From Heliocidaris tuberculata (taxonomy: Eukaryota > Echinodermata > Echinoidea > Camarodonta > Echinometridae): a stretch of 64,000 nucleotides of DNA. Of the stretch, positions 1 through 13,200 are shown piece after piece. The notes under the pieces are model-generated. The model was not told the DNA's origin. It saw nothing but the letters and a program-made list of their open reading frames with translations, and did not search any database. The translations under genes were made by a program, and so were the position numbers. The stretch is from contig CM046835.1 of assembly GCA_025618425.1 (NCBI GenBank), forward strand, positions 12,840,738 through 12,904,737, read 5' to 3'. Every line of letters begins with the position of its first letter. Positions within the stretch are counted from its first letter, which is position 1.

Positions 1-129
1 CGCTCCGGTGACGGATTCGGAGTAGCGCGTAAAATACGGCCTTTTATTTTGCGGCTAAAATGCCCTGTATAGGTAATAATATAAATATATTGACTGCTAT
101 GTGAGGCATAGTTGTTTATATAGGCTCAA

Positions 130-195
130 GGGGACCTTACATCCTGCTATGACCCCGAGGCTCGCCGAGGGGTCATAGCAGGATGTAAGGTCCCC
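130..195. repeat. Perfect 27-bp inverted repeat, 12-base loop
   Basis: Arms 130-156 (GGGGACCTTACATCCTGCTA and on) and 169-195 are exact reverse complements. It is G/C-richer than its surroundings and would form a strong hairpin. Confidence 0.95.
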
Positions 196-1081
196 GAGAG
201 GTTTACAATCACAGTTGCTCCTACGCAGGGAGAAATATATTTTATTTTTCAACTAGGACTCAATAACAGCAATTATTTTTCGGCAAAAATGCTATGAAAT
301 ATAATTTGTAATGTAAAAGTATGAATATTTGTTCAGATATATGAAAAAAAGGAGTTTTGTTTTTTATTACTTTATTACGTAAAGTAGTTCCCTCTGAAAT
401 AATGGACGAGTTCTTCTCCAAACATGCAGCTCATTGGTCAGAATGCGTGAAGACAGCAAATCGCATATAATCTGTGACGCATCACTACCTTATTTTAATA
501 CTGCATATTTAATTAGGGGGCAAGTGAGTAGAGGCCTCTGCGCTGACGCGCCTCGTAGTCTCGTTGGCAGCCGTTCTCGTTGGCAGCCGTTTACAGGGGA
601 ATGCAGCAAGAGGCCTCGGCTAGAGGCTAAGATAAAACAGAGATAGATAAAATGAATTTAGCAACCAAATCGCACAGCGATTATGGTATCCGCGCTCGCG
701 CTCGCACAAAGTAATTTTTTTCACGTAAACCAATGGGGATCGCAGCAAAATTTAACTATGCCCGTGGGCATAGTTCATTTTTGCGGGCATAGTTAAAAAC
801 ACGACTTCACTTTCAACCAATCAGATGACAGGATTAGGAAAGATTCTTAAAGTAAGGTATATAATGAAACATATTGACTAAGAGGAACAGATTATGTTGT
901 TTTTACATTTTGTTCTCCCCGAATACACACTCAAAACAAACATTTCTTCCCCCCCCCCCCCCCATTGTCTGGATAATCATTTCGAGCATTGTATTCTTTT
1001 GAGAAATAATTTAAATCATCTTCCATGAATGACCTGTATCAGCATGATAAATGTATTTGTCCTTCCCCATTGACTACGCAG

Positions 1082-2568
1082 ATACTATGACCAGATGTGC
1101 CACGGATACAGGCTTCCGTAGGTCAGAAGCGCTTGGACACATGACTACCGATTCACTGTTTCATTCAGCTACCAATGATTTTCCTTTGGCATGTGTGGAG
1201 ACATGGTTTGGCGTGGACACGGATTGCAACGTTCCAGATAACGCAGATATGTACATCGCTCATGCAACTTCTGAAGGTATGATATGACTTGAACTATGAA
1301 GTCATACCTTTGGTGTTCACCCTATTGGAACATGACCCCACTCCTTGTTCTAATCCTTCGAAACCTCATACCTGATAAAAAAAGCTCGAAGTAAATCAAT
1401 TTTGTCTAGTGAAAACTTTACCCCAAAATTTTTCTTAGGCGTTGTTAAAAAGGGGGCGGATATAAACTCTCAGTACGTAGTATCATGAAGACGTCCCGAA
1501 AACACACGAAATTCATCATTTAATAAATTTACCATATTATCTCATGATTCCCATCTTCAAACGAGTTTTAAAAATCCCGTTATAATAGATGAACTGTACT
1601 GGCAACAAAACTTTCAAAAATTCCATTATCTAAGATTTCAATTATATTCAGATAAAAAAGCAAATTATGCCGAAGTTATTCATGTTAATACTATGTAGAC
1701 GTTTGTTTACAATGCCATATGTAATCATGTCAAATCTTCCGTCTTATCCAATGAATATATGTCGCTCGATATCAAGAAGTATGGCTGTTTTGGCCGAGTA
1801 TACACTAACATCTGAATAATGTAATACTGCCCCGCCATAATTTTATATTCCATGTCTCAACGCAGTATCTCTCTTTTTGTTTAATGTGTTTATATAACAC
1901 ATAATACTTTACAACTGTACAATGCAGGCTACTTTTCCATGAGGGACCGAGTGAATGGGTCTTGGTTTATCCAGGCTCTCTGTGAAGAACTTATCGCCGG
2001 GGCGCATCTTGTTGATCTTGACACTATCATGACTCGGGTAATAATAAATATTGCTGTGTTGTACTTAGGAGTGAAATATTATTTGGAATTGGAAGCTAAT
2101 TTATTGTTTTAAAAAAAAAACCCTTGAAAAAAATCTTAATCCGTAAAAAGTCAAGTCTGTTTTTTTTTTCTCAGCTAAAGTCCTGTGGTCGATACTGATA
2201 TAAATTATCATCCAGTGTTTTGTGAATTGGGTACTAAACAAGTTTATCAAATAGGACTACTATCAAAATATAATACAAAGACATGCTGATGATAATAAAA
2301 AAACAATTTACTTGAATAGGAGTACATAATGTAATGAAGTCTTCTTAATCTTTAACTGCAGGTCACAAGGAGAGTAAAAAGACGTGAGGCTAAAATCAAA
2401 GTGCAGGGGCAAGAGCACCGTGCCTTACAGACACCACAGACCATCAAACAAGGCATAGGAAAACAAATCTACTTCCTTCCAAAATATCCACCTACAGGTT
2501 CTGAAGAATTGATCAACTTTGGAGAGAACGTTCAAAATGGGAACGTTTGTGGAAATGGCAATATTTGA
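1082..2568 (+). CDS. Caspase, C-terminal part only (p20/p10 linker and p10 subunit; 5' end outside window)
   Basis: Three exons, 1082-1276, 1928-2037 and 2362-2568, each with AG before and GT after (the last ends in TGA), joined in phases 1, 1 and 0. The first encodes the interdomain linker and the start of p10 (VPDNADMYIAHATSEG). The second carries [22 protein letters not shown], the substrate-pocket region with the family-typical GSWFIQALC. The third is the p10 C-terminal part (VTRRVKRREAKIKVQ ... QIYFLPKYP) with a short unique tail. The catalytic His and Cys exons would lie upstream of base 1. Exon lengths and phases match the minus-strand caspase at 6729-8231, so the two are paralogues placed tail to tail. 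Whether this copy also has a membrane-bound ectodomain cannot be seen here. The family call is secure; the full architecture is not. Confidence 0.88.
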
Positions 2569-4159
2569 AGATTTGAATTTATTCAATAGATATTCACGTT
2601 CCCTTCAGAATACAAATCGTTAACAGTCAGGAAAGGGGTGGCGGTTATCTGTTGAGTAAGTTAGGATATTGTGACATGTAATTTAGGATTCTACCAACCT
2701 TATAATTTAGGAGGTAATCTTTAATCCACTCCTGTGGATTTTTTCAAGCAAAGTGATCTTCACGCATTTTCTTACTAAATAGGGGGTCTTGTTCATTATC
2801 ACCTATCTTAGCTCCAATGATCTTGAGGCACCAGACAGCAAGAAACTGTGTGAAGAATCACTTGACTTGAGAAAATCCACATGAGTGGATGAAAGCTTCC
2901 CTACTAAATTGTAAGGTAGGTAGAAGCCTTAACTACATGTTATAATTACGCCAATCAATGAAAGTTTTCTTTAGGATATTATGGTTTATATACAAGACCT
3001 CAGTATAAAACCTCAGTCACGCCGCGAGAGAGATTCAAAACCGATTCCACCTCGACCGATTCTTGGCCATTCGTGGTAATTTTTTGTTCGGTGGGTTGTT
3101 GGTGAGGCGTTGGTTTCGTCGGTTTGACTGCTAAATTAAAAAAACAGTATCTTTAACAGAATGGGGTCTTCTATGACATTGTTCCTAGAAGATATTATCC
3201 AACGTCTTTTTCACAAATGTACTTCCGAAAAATTTAGTTTGAAGACAAAAATACAGTTTTTAAGAAAAAGAGGTCTGTTTTTCTTTGTTCCCTGTAAAGG
3301 ATAAAACTGATATTCACCATGATGTGTAGCCGATTTTCGTAGTTTACATTTGTCATATTGGAAAATGCAAATAAAATAGTTTATCAAATATATTATTTTT
3401 ATTTCGGGAAATAAGGAAAAAGAATGAAGTGAAATACGTTAATATATAAGTTGCAAATAGGGTTTTTAAGGAAAGAGAGAGAGAGAGGGGGGGGGGGTGT
3501 ATGTGTGTGTTTGAGTGAATGTGACATGGGCTTGCTCAAGAAATTTTACTGTAGATTGCTATTTCCCTTGTGTGTTGTGAGAAAGATGTTACTTTTATTT
3601 GGCAAATTAGCTTCAGAACTTACAAGTAAAATCAGTACATTATACCACCGGTAAGTGATATTTCATACTACATTGATATTTCTATAACTTTTTAATTTTA
3701 TAAAGTGTAGTTTTGCTTTAAATGACGAATTTGAGATACGATAAAAATATAACTTTTTTTCACATTTTCTATCAAACGAAGTCTGTGAAAGAGACATTAT
3801 GTATCTATATGGATGATGTAATCATGTGCTTGTAAGTTGTTATGATTGAAGAAGAAAAAAGTCTTGTTCTGCTATTACCTAAAAGAAGAACCTATAGTAG
3901 AGAAGTGCACATTATGGTGAGCTGTATTAATCTACAAATTGAAACTGTGAATGATTGAAATTTATCAGACAAAGAAACTACATCATCATTTGTGAATTAA
4001 CTACTAGTATGTAATTGTCAGTTCTAAAACGAAATTTCGAGATGGAAGCGTGATATTATTTGTTTTTTTTTCATTTTGTGAGAGATTATAAAAACAATAT
4101 CAATATTCAGCTTGTTTCTGAAATTTGGACTTAGACCAGTTGAGAGGTCTTACCGGTTT

Positions 4160-4324
4160 CAGGGGCCGCGGAGCGTTTTTGAAAGTGGGGGGAGGGGGGA
4201 GGGGCTGATCTGATTTCACTCGTTTAAAGACAATTTTCGAGCCTTTCTCCCGACATATTTTAGTCTACTAAAAAAAGGTGGGGGGCTGCAGCCGCCGCCC
4301 CCCCCCCCGGTTCCGCGGCCCATG
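4160..4324 (+). mobile_element. Short MITE with CAGGGGCCGCGGA ends
   Basis: CAGGGGCCGCGGAGCG at the left and TTCCGCGGCCCATG at the right, enclosing poly-G and poly-C tracts. In the spacer between the two caspase genes. Confidence 0.65.
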
Positions 4325-5901
4325 CGCTTTACAAACAAAACTTAGAAGCACCGTTCGAAAAACCTGTACAAGATATTGATTAGTTGGATAAAATTATGAG
4401 TGTTTTTTTTTTTCATGTTTTCAGCTTTAATTAAGAGGATATCAAATCTGTAACAAAGAAATTCATGTTGACCGTTTCGAAATTTAATGTGGATATTTCA
4501 GATCCGCTTATATGGTACTAATGTACAAAATGTGTTGTGAGAAGAGTTTAAAATTGACTATGAGATAGAGGTTGATGGGAGTGATATTCGAGGTGAAGTA
4601 AGTGGACAGCTCAGGTCTGCTTTTCACATGAGACATGAGTGGTTGATTTATTTTTTTTAATAAAGATATACACAGTGGTCGATTGGAAATTAAAGTTTTG
4701 GTATTGAAATAAGCGGACAATTCAAGTCTGTTTATGTCACTGTAGGATGTACATGTAAATGATATAATTTGATATATTTCACAGATTTGTTATATGTACA
4801 TGTATATATATATTTAGACAATTTAGGTCTGTTTCTATAGGTTGATATTCATCTTGTTTACGAATATCGCGAACTGTTATAATAAGGGAGATTACTGAAC
4901 AATTTCGTTAGGAGTTAATCTTTATCAAGGTTTATACAATATAGTTGATTAATTGTAGAAGTTAGATATTATAAGGATTATGAGCAATGCATGACATATA
5001 ATACACTATCGCAAAGACTTTCGAGAAATCAACTTAATGGCAACTTCAATACCCTGTTGTATTACCTATAGAAATCATGTTCGGATTATGCAATATATGC
5101 AATGTTTGCACATTTCAAAAGGCGGCGCACACGGATTTTGAAATTACTTTAGATTTCTTTAAAACCCATTATGATTGTGTCAATATAGATAAAATCAAAG
5201 AAATGTAAAGGTCCAATTTAGCACCATTGTCCATTTATTAAACCACGCTTATGTTACTGCATTCGGAAATATGAAAATTAATAAATTTGAAATAGCAATA
5301 GAAAATCATTAATGATGCATAAAGTATAATTATTTCGCTCGCATTTACCCCAGTGTATGAATACTTGTGCATGAAGATGTGGAATATAAGTGGGTAATTT
5401 GAAAACTGGCGACAGATAAAAGTGCTTTCAGGTTAACAAAGATATGAAAGTAATTTTAAATGATTATTACTTGTCTTGGAATAAAAAAAATATCTATGCA
5501 AGTTTTAAGAAAAAATAACCAACATTTAACATTTGTAATAAAAAGAATTCATGTGGGGTTTTCAGTTTCAAATTTATTCATTGTGCGAAACGAATGACAT
5601 GGAATTTCGAGTTATCATCATTACGACAGGACCAAGGTGCTACCATTAATCTCCATATAATCTCCCAATAACCCTCTTATTTCATTTTTTCACATTTTAA
5701 AGCCAATCATTTTGTAACGACGTAGCGACAGAGCAAGAATTTTTCAACCTTTGAATAGTATAACTTTGCACTAAGCATCAGGGGAACCTGAGCAATGTGA
5801 TTTAGCCGTGACTTATCATTAACTGATTTCGAAAAGGATCTGTTCCCCCCCCCCCCCCCACCTCCCCCCGTTCCCAGTGTTGTACAGGGGTGGGTAGGCC
5901 A

Positions 5902-5939
5902 TAGGTGGATCCAGAGGGGTCACGTGGGTTCGGGCCCCT

Positions 5940-5973
<34 letters not shown>

Positions 5974-6122
5974 TATATTGTTTTTGGTGGTAAAATGGTA
6001 AGAAATGAATCAATGGCATGACCATTTTTTCTTACATTTCTATTTAACTATTAATTCAGTTTGCTAGTCATTTTTTGCCCGGAATTGTGTCACACCCCCT
6101 GAAAAAGTCCTGGATCCGCCAA
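5902..6122 (+). mobile_element. MITE with GGTGGATCCAG ends
   Basis: GGTGGATCCAGAGGGG and CCTGGATCCGCC form diverged terminal inverted repeats around a long poly-T tract. Lies 600 bases beyond the stop codon of the membrane caspase. Confidence 0.6.
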
Positions 6123-6549
6123 TGATACCCCGATGCTTTGGTCGTTTATTAAGGTTCATTTTAGCATGGCTCTCCTATATACGTGACGTCCATTATCTCC
6201 TAGCAGGATTTATGAGGGCATTATACAGTTTACAAACACATCGATAGTTTCATACTTTCCTTTATAATAATTATAATAATGCATTTACATAAGGCCAATA
6301 ATGTATTTCTCTTATCTAAAATATACTCAATTTCTTTTCAAAAAGTGTTTTAGGTCATCCTAATATACATACAAGTGGATGTTTCATACTGAAATTCAAA
6401 TGGAAATGTATAGAAACAAGACAATACGATAACATGTAAGTATAAAATTCACAAAAAGAACACGAATTCCATGATATTACCTTTGGAGTGTCCGTTTAAG
6501 TATATTAGATTGTTATTCAAGATAGTGAATTGAAATAAATTGAATTAAA

Positions 6550-6555
6550 TTTATT
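6550..6555 (-). promoter_or_regulatory. Candidate poly(A) signal of the membrane caspase gene
   Basis: AATAAA on the minus strand in an A/T-rich stretch 174 bases downstream of the caspase stop codon. Spacing is normal, but the hexamer is common by chance here. Confidence 0.4.
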
Positions 6556-6728
6556 GATTCACAATGAAGCTTACATTCAGCTACAAAGACTGCTTTTCAC
6601 CAAGTCTGTGTGATTAATGTAAAACAGATCAAACAGTAATCATTTAGAATATGAATACACATATAATACATAAATATTCTTTTTCAAACTCCCAGGTGAG
6701 TATTTTTGGAGAAATTATCTTTTTCTTT

Positions 6729-6899
6729 TTAATCCTCGGTACTTATTTCAGTTTGATGACAGTCTTTTGCTGGATATTTTGGTAGGAAGTAGATCAGTTT
6801 ACCGATTCCTTGTTTAACTGTCTGTGGCGTCTGCATCGCTCGATGATATTGGCCTTGCAGTTTGATTTTTGCCTCACGAGATTTCACACGTCTTGTAAC
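6729..6899 (-). CDS. Membrane caspase exon 14: p10 C-terminus and stop
   Basis: Starts in phase 0 after CTGTAG with [17 protein letters not shown], passes [18 protein letters not shown] and ends with a short tail and TAA at 6731-6729. The Q-T-P-Q ... K-L-I-Y-F ending resembles the C-terminal strands of caspase-8/9 type enzymes. A polyadenylation hexamer AATAAA lies 174 bases past the stop (6555-6550, minus strand). Confidence 0.93.
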   Translation of the reverse strand, partial: VTRRVKSREAKIKLQGQYHRAMQTPQTVKQGIGKLIYFLPKYPAKDCHQTEISTED

Positions 6900-9800
6900 C
6901 TACAGTATATGAAAAAGATAAGGATTCGATAAGCAGGCTCACTTTTTTATTTCCCATATTAAATGGTGAGGGACTACTTTAGACCTGGATGATAATGATA
7001 AATCACCAGGTTTTTAATTTGAATCAACAGATATAGATATTATAAGCAGGATGAAACCCTTTCTAACACGGAATTTGCCTTTTCGATTTGAAATGCAATA
7101 TTGTAGGACCAAATATTTTTGGACAGATTTTAGAAGTATGGATTTAAGAATCTCACAATTTTATCTCTCGTGAAAGGCCGTAAATTTGTTACTCCTACCA
7201 TGGTGGAAGGAAAATAGAAGACCGTATAGCTACTAGGTTGCCTATGACAAAATGCATCCCGTATCTTTGACCTGTGCATTTTCCTTGAAAGAATATCCTG
7301 TACATGTATTGACCCGCAAATACACACATTACTAATAAATACATGTAGATCCATGGCTAGAGAAGGTTCCGTCACCTTATCTCCTTTTACTTTCACGATT
7401 TCTGGTACGAAATAATACCTTTGTCATTATAGTGTCAAGATCGTCGAGATGGGCTCTCGCTATCAGTACTTCACAGAGAGCCTGAATAAACCAAGACCCG
7501 TTTACTCGATCCCTCATCGAAAAGTAGCCTTAATAAGAATATAAAGAAAACCACATAATGTTTATAAGAGGTAAAACGTTGATATACACAAAATAAATAA
7601 AGAAAAGGAAAAACAAATAATTGACTTAAGTGTTGTTGTTTTCATCAAGACGAACTTTCATTAAAAAGAATGAAATTCAATATCAATTCTGTCTTCGTAC
7701 AGATCGTCGTGATAGGCTGCATAGCCCTTTGACGATTACCAGAAGAAGAAGAAGAAGGAGGAGAAGAAGAAGAATGAGGAGGAGGAGGAGGAGGAGAACA
7801 TAGTTTTCATGGAATGAACCTAAATATAATCCTGCACTTCAAAACTTTGATTATAGAAGATCTGAAGATAATTACACCGAGGATTTTGCTTGCATTCACA
7901 TTGATAAAAACGCATGCTATCGCACAATGTGGGTCTTTGATAAAATAACTACGCTGTTCTCAAAAGTACCATTTCATAGTCTGCAGCAAACATGTTATTT
8001 TTTTTTCTTACATTGCTACTTTCAGTAATGTCATTGAAATAATGTTACCTTCAGAAGTTGCATATGCTATGTACACGTCTGCGTTGTCAGGGACACCAAA
8101 GTCGGTTTCAGCAACAACCTCCGATTTCACAGGTGCATCATGGGAAAAAGGCAGAAGCCATGATTTGTCATCGTCAATGGGAGGAGCTCCCCGCTTTGCA
8201 TTTTCATTTGATGCCCGCCTTGTCACATTTTCTATTCCGAGGTATCGTGATGGTGACAGGTGAGGAAACATGGAACCAAAAAGGTAAATGGCGAAAATGA
8301 AGATGTTTCTTTATAATTATTATTTGTTCGCAGAATAAGTCAATTTCAAATACTAAATGAATACGAATATTTTCACAATACAATTATAATATATAACTTT
8401 ATTTCAAAACACCTAGTACTTAATCAGAATTCTTTGTCAGGATGGCACAATTTTGAAAATATTTTCAGAAAAATTCATCACATATTTACCAGAAATGATT
8501 TTATATTATGTATCTGACATGACAAGAAAGAAAGAAAAAAAATCTGAACTGTGCGGGGGGGGGGGGGGGGGGGGGAGGGGGTGGACTTTTGTGTGCATAA
8601 AGTATAGCAGTTTTTGTTGGGTGCCCCTGTTTCACCTCCCTCGGCTTCCTCCCCGAAATTCGATTTTGATTTGAGAAGGACATGACTGTGTCAAATTCCG
8701 CTGACAGTTCAGACGCTTGACATCTCCAGATATTATTTGACTGTTATTTTCTAAAAATGTCTATCATAATCACGGGAATAAGGATGAACTTACTTCCACG
8801 GCACGCCTGCACAAAGATAATCTTCGGTTTAGCAATCAACGCGGGGCAATTGCTTCCAGAAAACGTGGCTTTAATTTCGGCCAGTAACCAGGCGTCCATC
8901 AATGCCAAGAATTCCCCTCTCTTCCCCGTGACTCATGAGCACTAGGACAACCGATGTATGCTTCCTCTCGATTCTCTTGGTCAGCTTTTGCAAGACATTT
9001 CGCACCATCTGAATCAAAATAGTAGAGAAGTATTATTTATTGATTCATTCATGTTTTCTTTTGTAAACAGCAGGGTAGTCCAAGTTAGAGTCACGAAGGG
9101 CCTGGTTTACAAGGGAGGCATTCCTGCATCGTTCTTCCGTTATGACTACATATTCATTAAATAGGACAAATAGGGTAGGGGTAAGTAAGCGCTCGTTTTG
9201 CTTTACACTTCTTTTGCCAGGAGGAACTTTCAAACGGAATGTCATGATAATCGAGATAAACTGTCTTAGCGTGTTGCGAGCAACACTTTATTTCCTTATT
9301 TGGATCACGAAATTGTGACACTTCTCTGTTTGATTGTTGCCCGTCTGTGGAGGGAGTACAGACACATCATTCCCGTTTAAAGATACTATTGGACGTTTGA
9401 AATACACGTTGAAAAATCAGCGAAAAAATGGAAAGTACGATTATATAGTCATGATAGATGGTTGCAACAATAATGAAATTCTATTGAAATTAATTTTCTG
9501 CATATGGTATGATTTCATTTAAAAATAATCCTTTAATACTCATATAGATCTAGTCCACATCACCACTGGTTGTTAAGAGCCACTTCATATGCAGAAAGTA
9601 GAACACTAAACGTTTTGATTAGAACATATTTCAGATTGGCGCGCATCGAAAATGCCCGCGATCCTTAAAGTTTAAATTACATGCTAAATTTGTCTATACA
9701 CAAAGCAAATTTACGATTGAGCCTATACAAATCTTTTAATTATCATTTTAACCTATCCTTGAAGTGCTTCGAATATACGAATAGTCCGTACTTACACTAG

Positions 9801-10190
9801 CAGTCAGGTCTTTGAATGTCATGGGCATGTAACCAATTTCCTCGAAGATGTGTTGTATATTACAAACATCTATCTCAGAGCCCTTCCTGAATCTTCCACA
9901 TGCAAAGTTGTTATTGTTCAAAATGAATACGAATCCCTTCTCTCTTGAATCCATGAGATAGTTCTGAAAAGGAGTGAGAAGGGAGACATCGCGAGAGAAT
10001 TAACGATAGGTGCAGGAATGTCTGTCTGATAAAAATGATAGACGATACAAATTTGTAATCCTAAGTGACCGTTTACAAATGACGATGAAAAGCGCCGCTG
10101 CAAGATAACAACGATTTAACGTAAAAATGTATCGCATTGCATTTATTTCCAAGAAAGTTGCCAAAGCTTATATATATGTTATTTCTTTCC

Positions 10191-10250
<60 letters not shown>

Positions 10251-13200
10251 AGAAATTGTTAATGATCCTGCTTTCACATCATAAACTAAAATTGAGATGC
10301 TTAAAGGGGACTATTGTATTCAAAAAGAAAATTAAGTTTTCAGGATATCAATCCTCTTTGACGTTGTTTGAAGGAAATTCATTATTTATTTGGTCTTAGA
10401 GCATACATGCACCAAGAAAAGATATTTTTATTAAACCAAATAATCTTAACCAGCATTTTTAAGAACTTTAACCATAACGAATGTGAAGGTAAAGGTATTA
10501 CGCTTTGAAATCTATTACCTCCTCTGGGTCGAGCTGTTTAGAGGTGGGTGTCGCCGGAATGATATGCGAATCCCGGTAGTAACCGTCCACGTCTGGAGTT
10601 ATCTCTGATGTTTGTATATAGATATAGCGATGTTATTCAAAAGTAATTGTTTGTGTTAATAATCTTAGGAATCATGTATTGTTATAACTCTACAATCATA
10701 TCATTATGTGATAAAGTTTTAAGGTAGGACATGCACTGTTCAGACACAAGCTAAAAGAGGAGACCTTCATTTGCTTATATACTCTAACGGCATTAACGGC
10801 ATTTCCACAGCTGCAAAGTTAATCATGCAGTAAGTTCAAAAGTTTCTGACATCTGGAGTTGTTGTTTTGCTCGCTGGAAAATTTTGTCTAACATCCGGCA
10901 CTCGTGGAAGAATTTAAAAATCATTGGACACATTTTTTACACTTGGCAGTAAAATTGATTAGCTGTGATTTTTTGTTTTAATTTTCTTGTTGCCAAATCT
11001 ATTACTGACCTGTTGCCCGATTTGTTCGGACCGCATCCCCTATTAATTTTTTTATAGCGATGATTCTTTTATTTGTATGTTTGACAGTGAGGTTACCTGA
11101 CATGCTTTATTCATATAAAGAAGTAAAATTGCTGAGGGGTAAAATGTTACATAAAAGATATCTTTGTTGTCGCTGATAAGAGACTGATACAGTAATGAAT
11201 TAAGGTTAGCAAATTATGGGGGAAATGGATCTACCCCACATATTGACAAAATGTGAGAGAAAATCGTGTAGTTTTACCTTCCAGTTGCGTACCACTGTGT
11301 GTTGTCAGAAATGGTTCACATTCTTCGTCAAAAGGGGGTTCGATTGCGTTGATCTGAGAGTGCATGCAGAAGATAGGACAATAAATCATAACAAATTCAA
11401 AATCATAACAGAATTCTACGGCTTCGTTCAAAATGGAATATTTTTGAGACCTCAGATTTTCAGATTTGCGGGTAATACTATTTTTTCGGACATTTTATTT
11501 TTTCGATGTGGAGCAGAAAAGGGTAGTTTCAAAGAGTTATTATTTTTTATACTTGTCCATAATGTTCGCAAAACTCAGAATCTAGAAAAATACTGCAGAG
11601 AAGCAGTGGCGTATCTACGGGGGCAGAGGGGGCACGTGCCCCGGGCGGCACTTGTTGGGGCACAAAAAACGCAAAAGAGAGAAAGAAAAGGGGGAGAAAT
11701 ACAAGAAATTTTATGGTCTTTGAGAATTATTTGCGCCCCAGTCAAGACAAAATGCGTAAGAAATGGTGTTTTACAGGGTTTGAAATGCGAAAATTTTCTA
11801 GAGTTCGGTCGCTTTGCTCCCTCGCATAATTATATTCAAGATCTAGCTATTTCGCGCCCTCAATGGCGCTTTTAAAGTGTTAACCACTAATTGATTCTAG
11901 TTGCTTTGCCCCCTCCCCTACATAATGCAGGACCTTGTTAAAATTTGCTCCCCCAGATGGGATATAAGTGCATAAAAAGCACTTTCAAAGTATAGAACAT
12001 TCGAAAGAAATCATAAATTTGCCTTGTAATACCTTACTAAATTCTTCAAATATATTTCTTCAGGGTTTTCATTCATTTTGCGCTAAAAAAGATCTATTGC
12101 TGGGTCGCTGTATTCCCTTGGATTTTTTTTTTTTTAAGGGTAAAATACATAAGAAATTTCAATTTGTGGGGTGAAAAGGAAAAAATAATCTGCCTCTCGG
12201 TCGCGTTGCTCCCTCGCTTACACAATAACTCATCAAGTTTGGGCTATCAACAAATCAAAACTCATTTTCACGTAGTGCCATCATTTCTAAATTAAAAACG
12301 CTCATTAATCTGAGTTTGAGCAGGGGGGGGGGGGGGGGGGGGGGTGGCGCGCACATTTGATAGTTTGTCCGGGCGCCAGAATACCTAGCTACGCCACTGC
12401 AGAGAAGTGTCACACTCCACAAATAAATCTTCATCATATTTTATCAAACGTTTATTAATATAGAAAGAGATTTTTGTAAAATGATACTGACCTTCGTAAT
12501 TCTCCTTTTTATTAGGTAGAATGAGATACCAAGAATGAAACCTGATAGCGGAACAACCAGAAATGCCAGGTAAGAGTTGGCTTCTAGTCCATTGGAAAGA
12601 TGGAAAAGATAGCATTATTCGAAATTAGCCCCAAAATATTGTATGGTATCTTCAAGGGGACAAATTGAAAAAGTGTCCATCTCAGTATTATTTTCCCTAT
12701 TTCAGGCTAAAAACGAACAGTAAGGGACGAAGGAAAACAAATCGAAAGATACAGAGAGATATGAAAGAAGGATAACGAGTAACATGATGAAAAAATGGAA
12801 GAGAAGATGATAGAAGGATAATGCAAAGAAAATCATAACAAAGGATTGAGGATAGAAGGGTAGGAAAGATGAAAGAGAAAATGATGGAAGGAAACAAAAA
12901 ATAATAACGAATGGAAAGATGTAAAGCAAAAAAAAAAAAATGATAGAAGGATAAAAACAGAATAGCATAACGAAAGATAGAGAGAGAAATCATAGAAGGA
13001 TAAATATAAACATGAGATGGATGAGAAGAATGATAAAAGAAAACAAAGAATAACATAGAGTAAAATAAACAGAAAAAATGATAGAAAGATAACCAAGGAA
13101 TAAAATAATGAAAAATAAACAGAGAGAGAAAGAGAGAGATGACAGAAGAATGAATTTAAAGAGCAACATGAGGAAAGATGGAAGAGAAGATGATAAAAGG

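Larger units (their letters stand above)
2569..6728. other. Spacer between two convergent caspase genes
   Basis: AT-rich, no long open frame. Contains the two MITEs listed (4160-4324, 5902-6122), a GA/GT tract at 3473-3512 and a diverged repeat (4594, 4706, 4815; period about 110) built on GACAATTTAGGTCTGTTT. Both caspase 3' ends face it. Confidence 0.7.

Noticed and set aside
8042..8300. Plus-strand open frames over the caspase linker exon
   Set aside because: Antisense shadows of exon 8231-8049, whose frame has clear caspase homology and splice sites.
11216..11875. A 219-codon plus-strand open frame
   Set aside because: It runs antisense through a caspase linker exon and then into the hAT-type element; composition and lack of domains indicate chance plus repeat.
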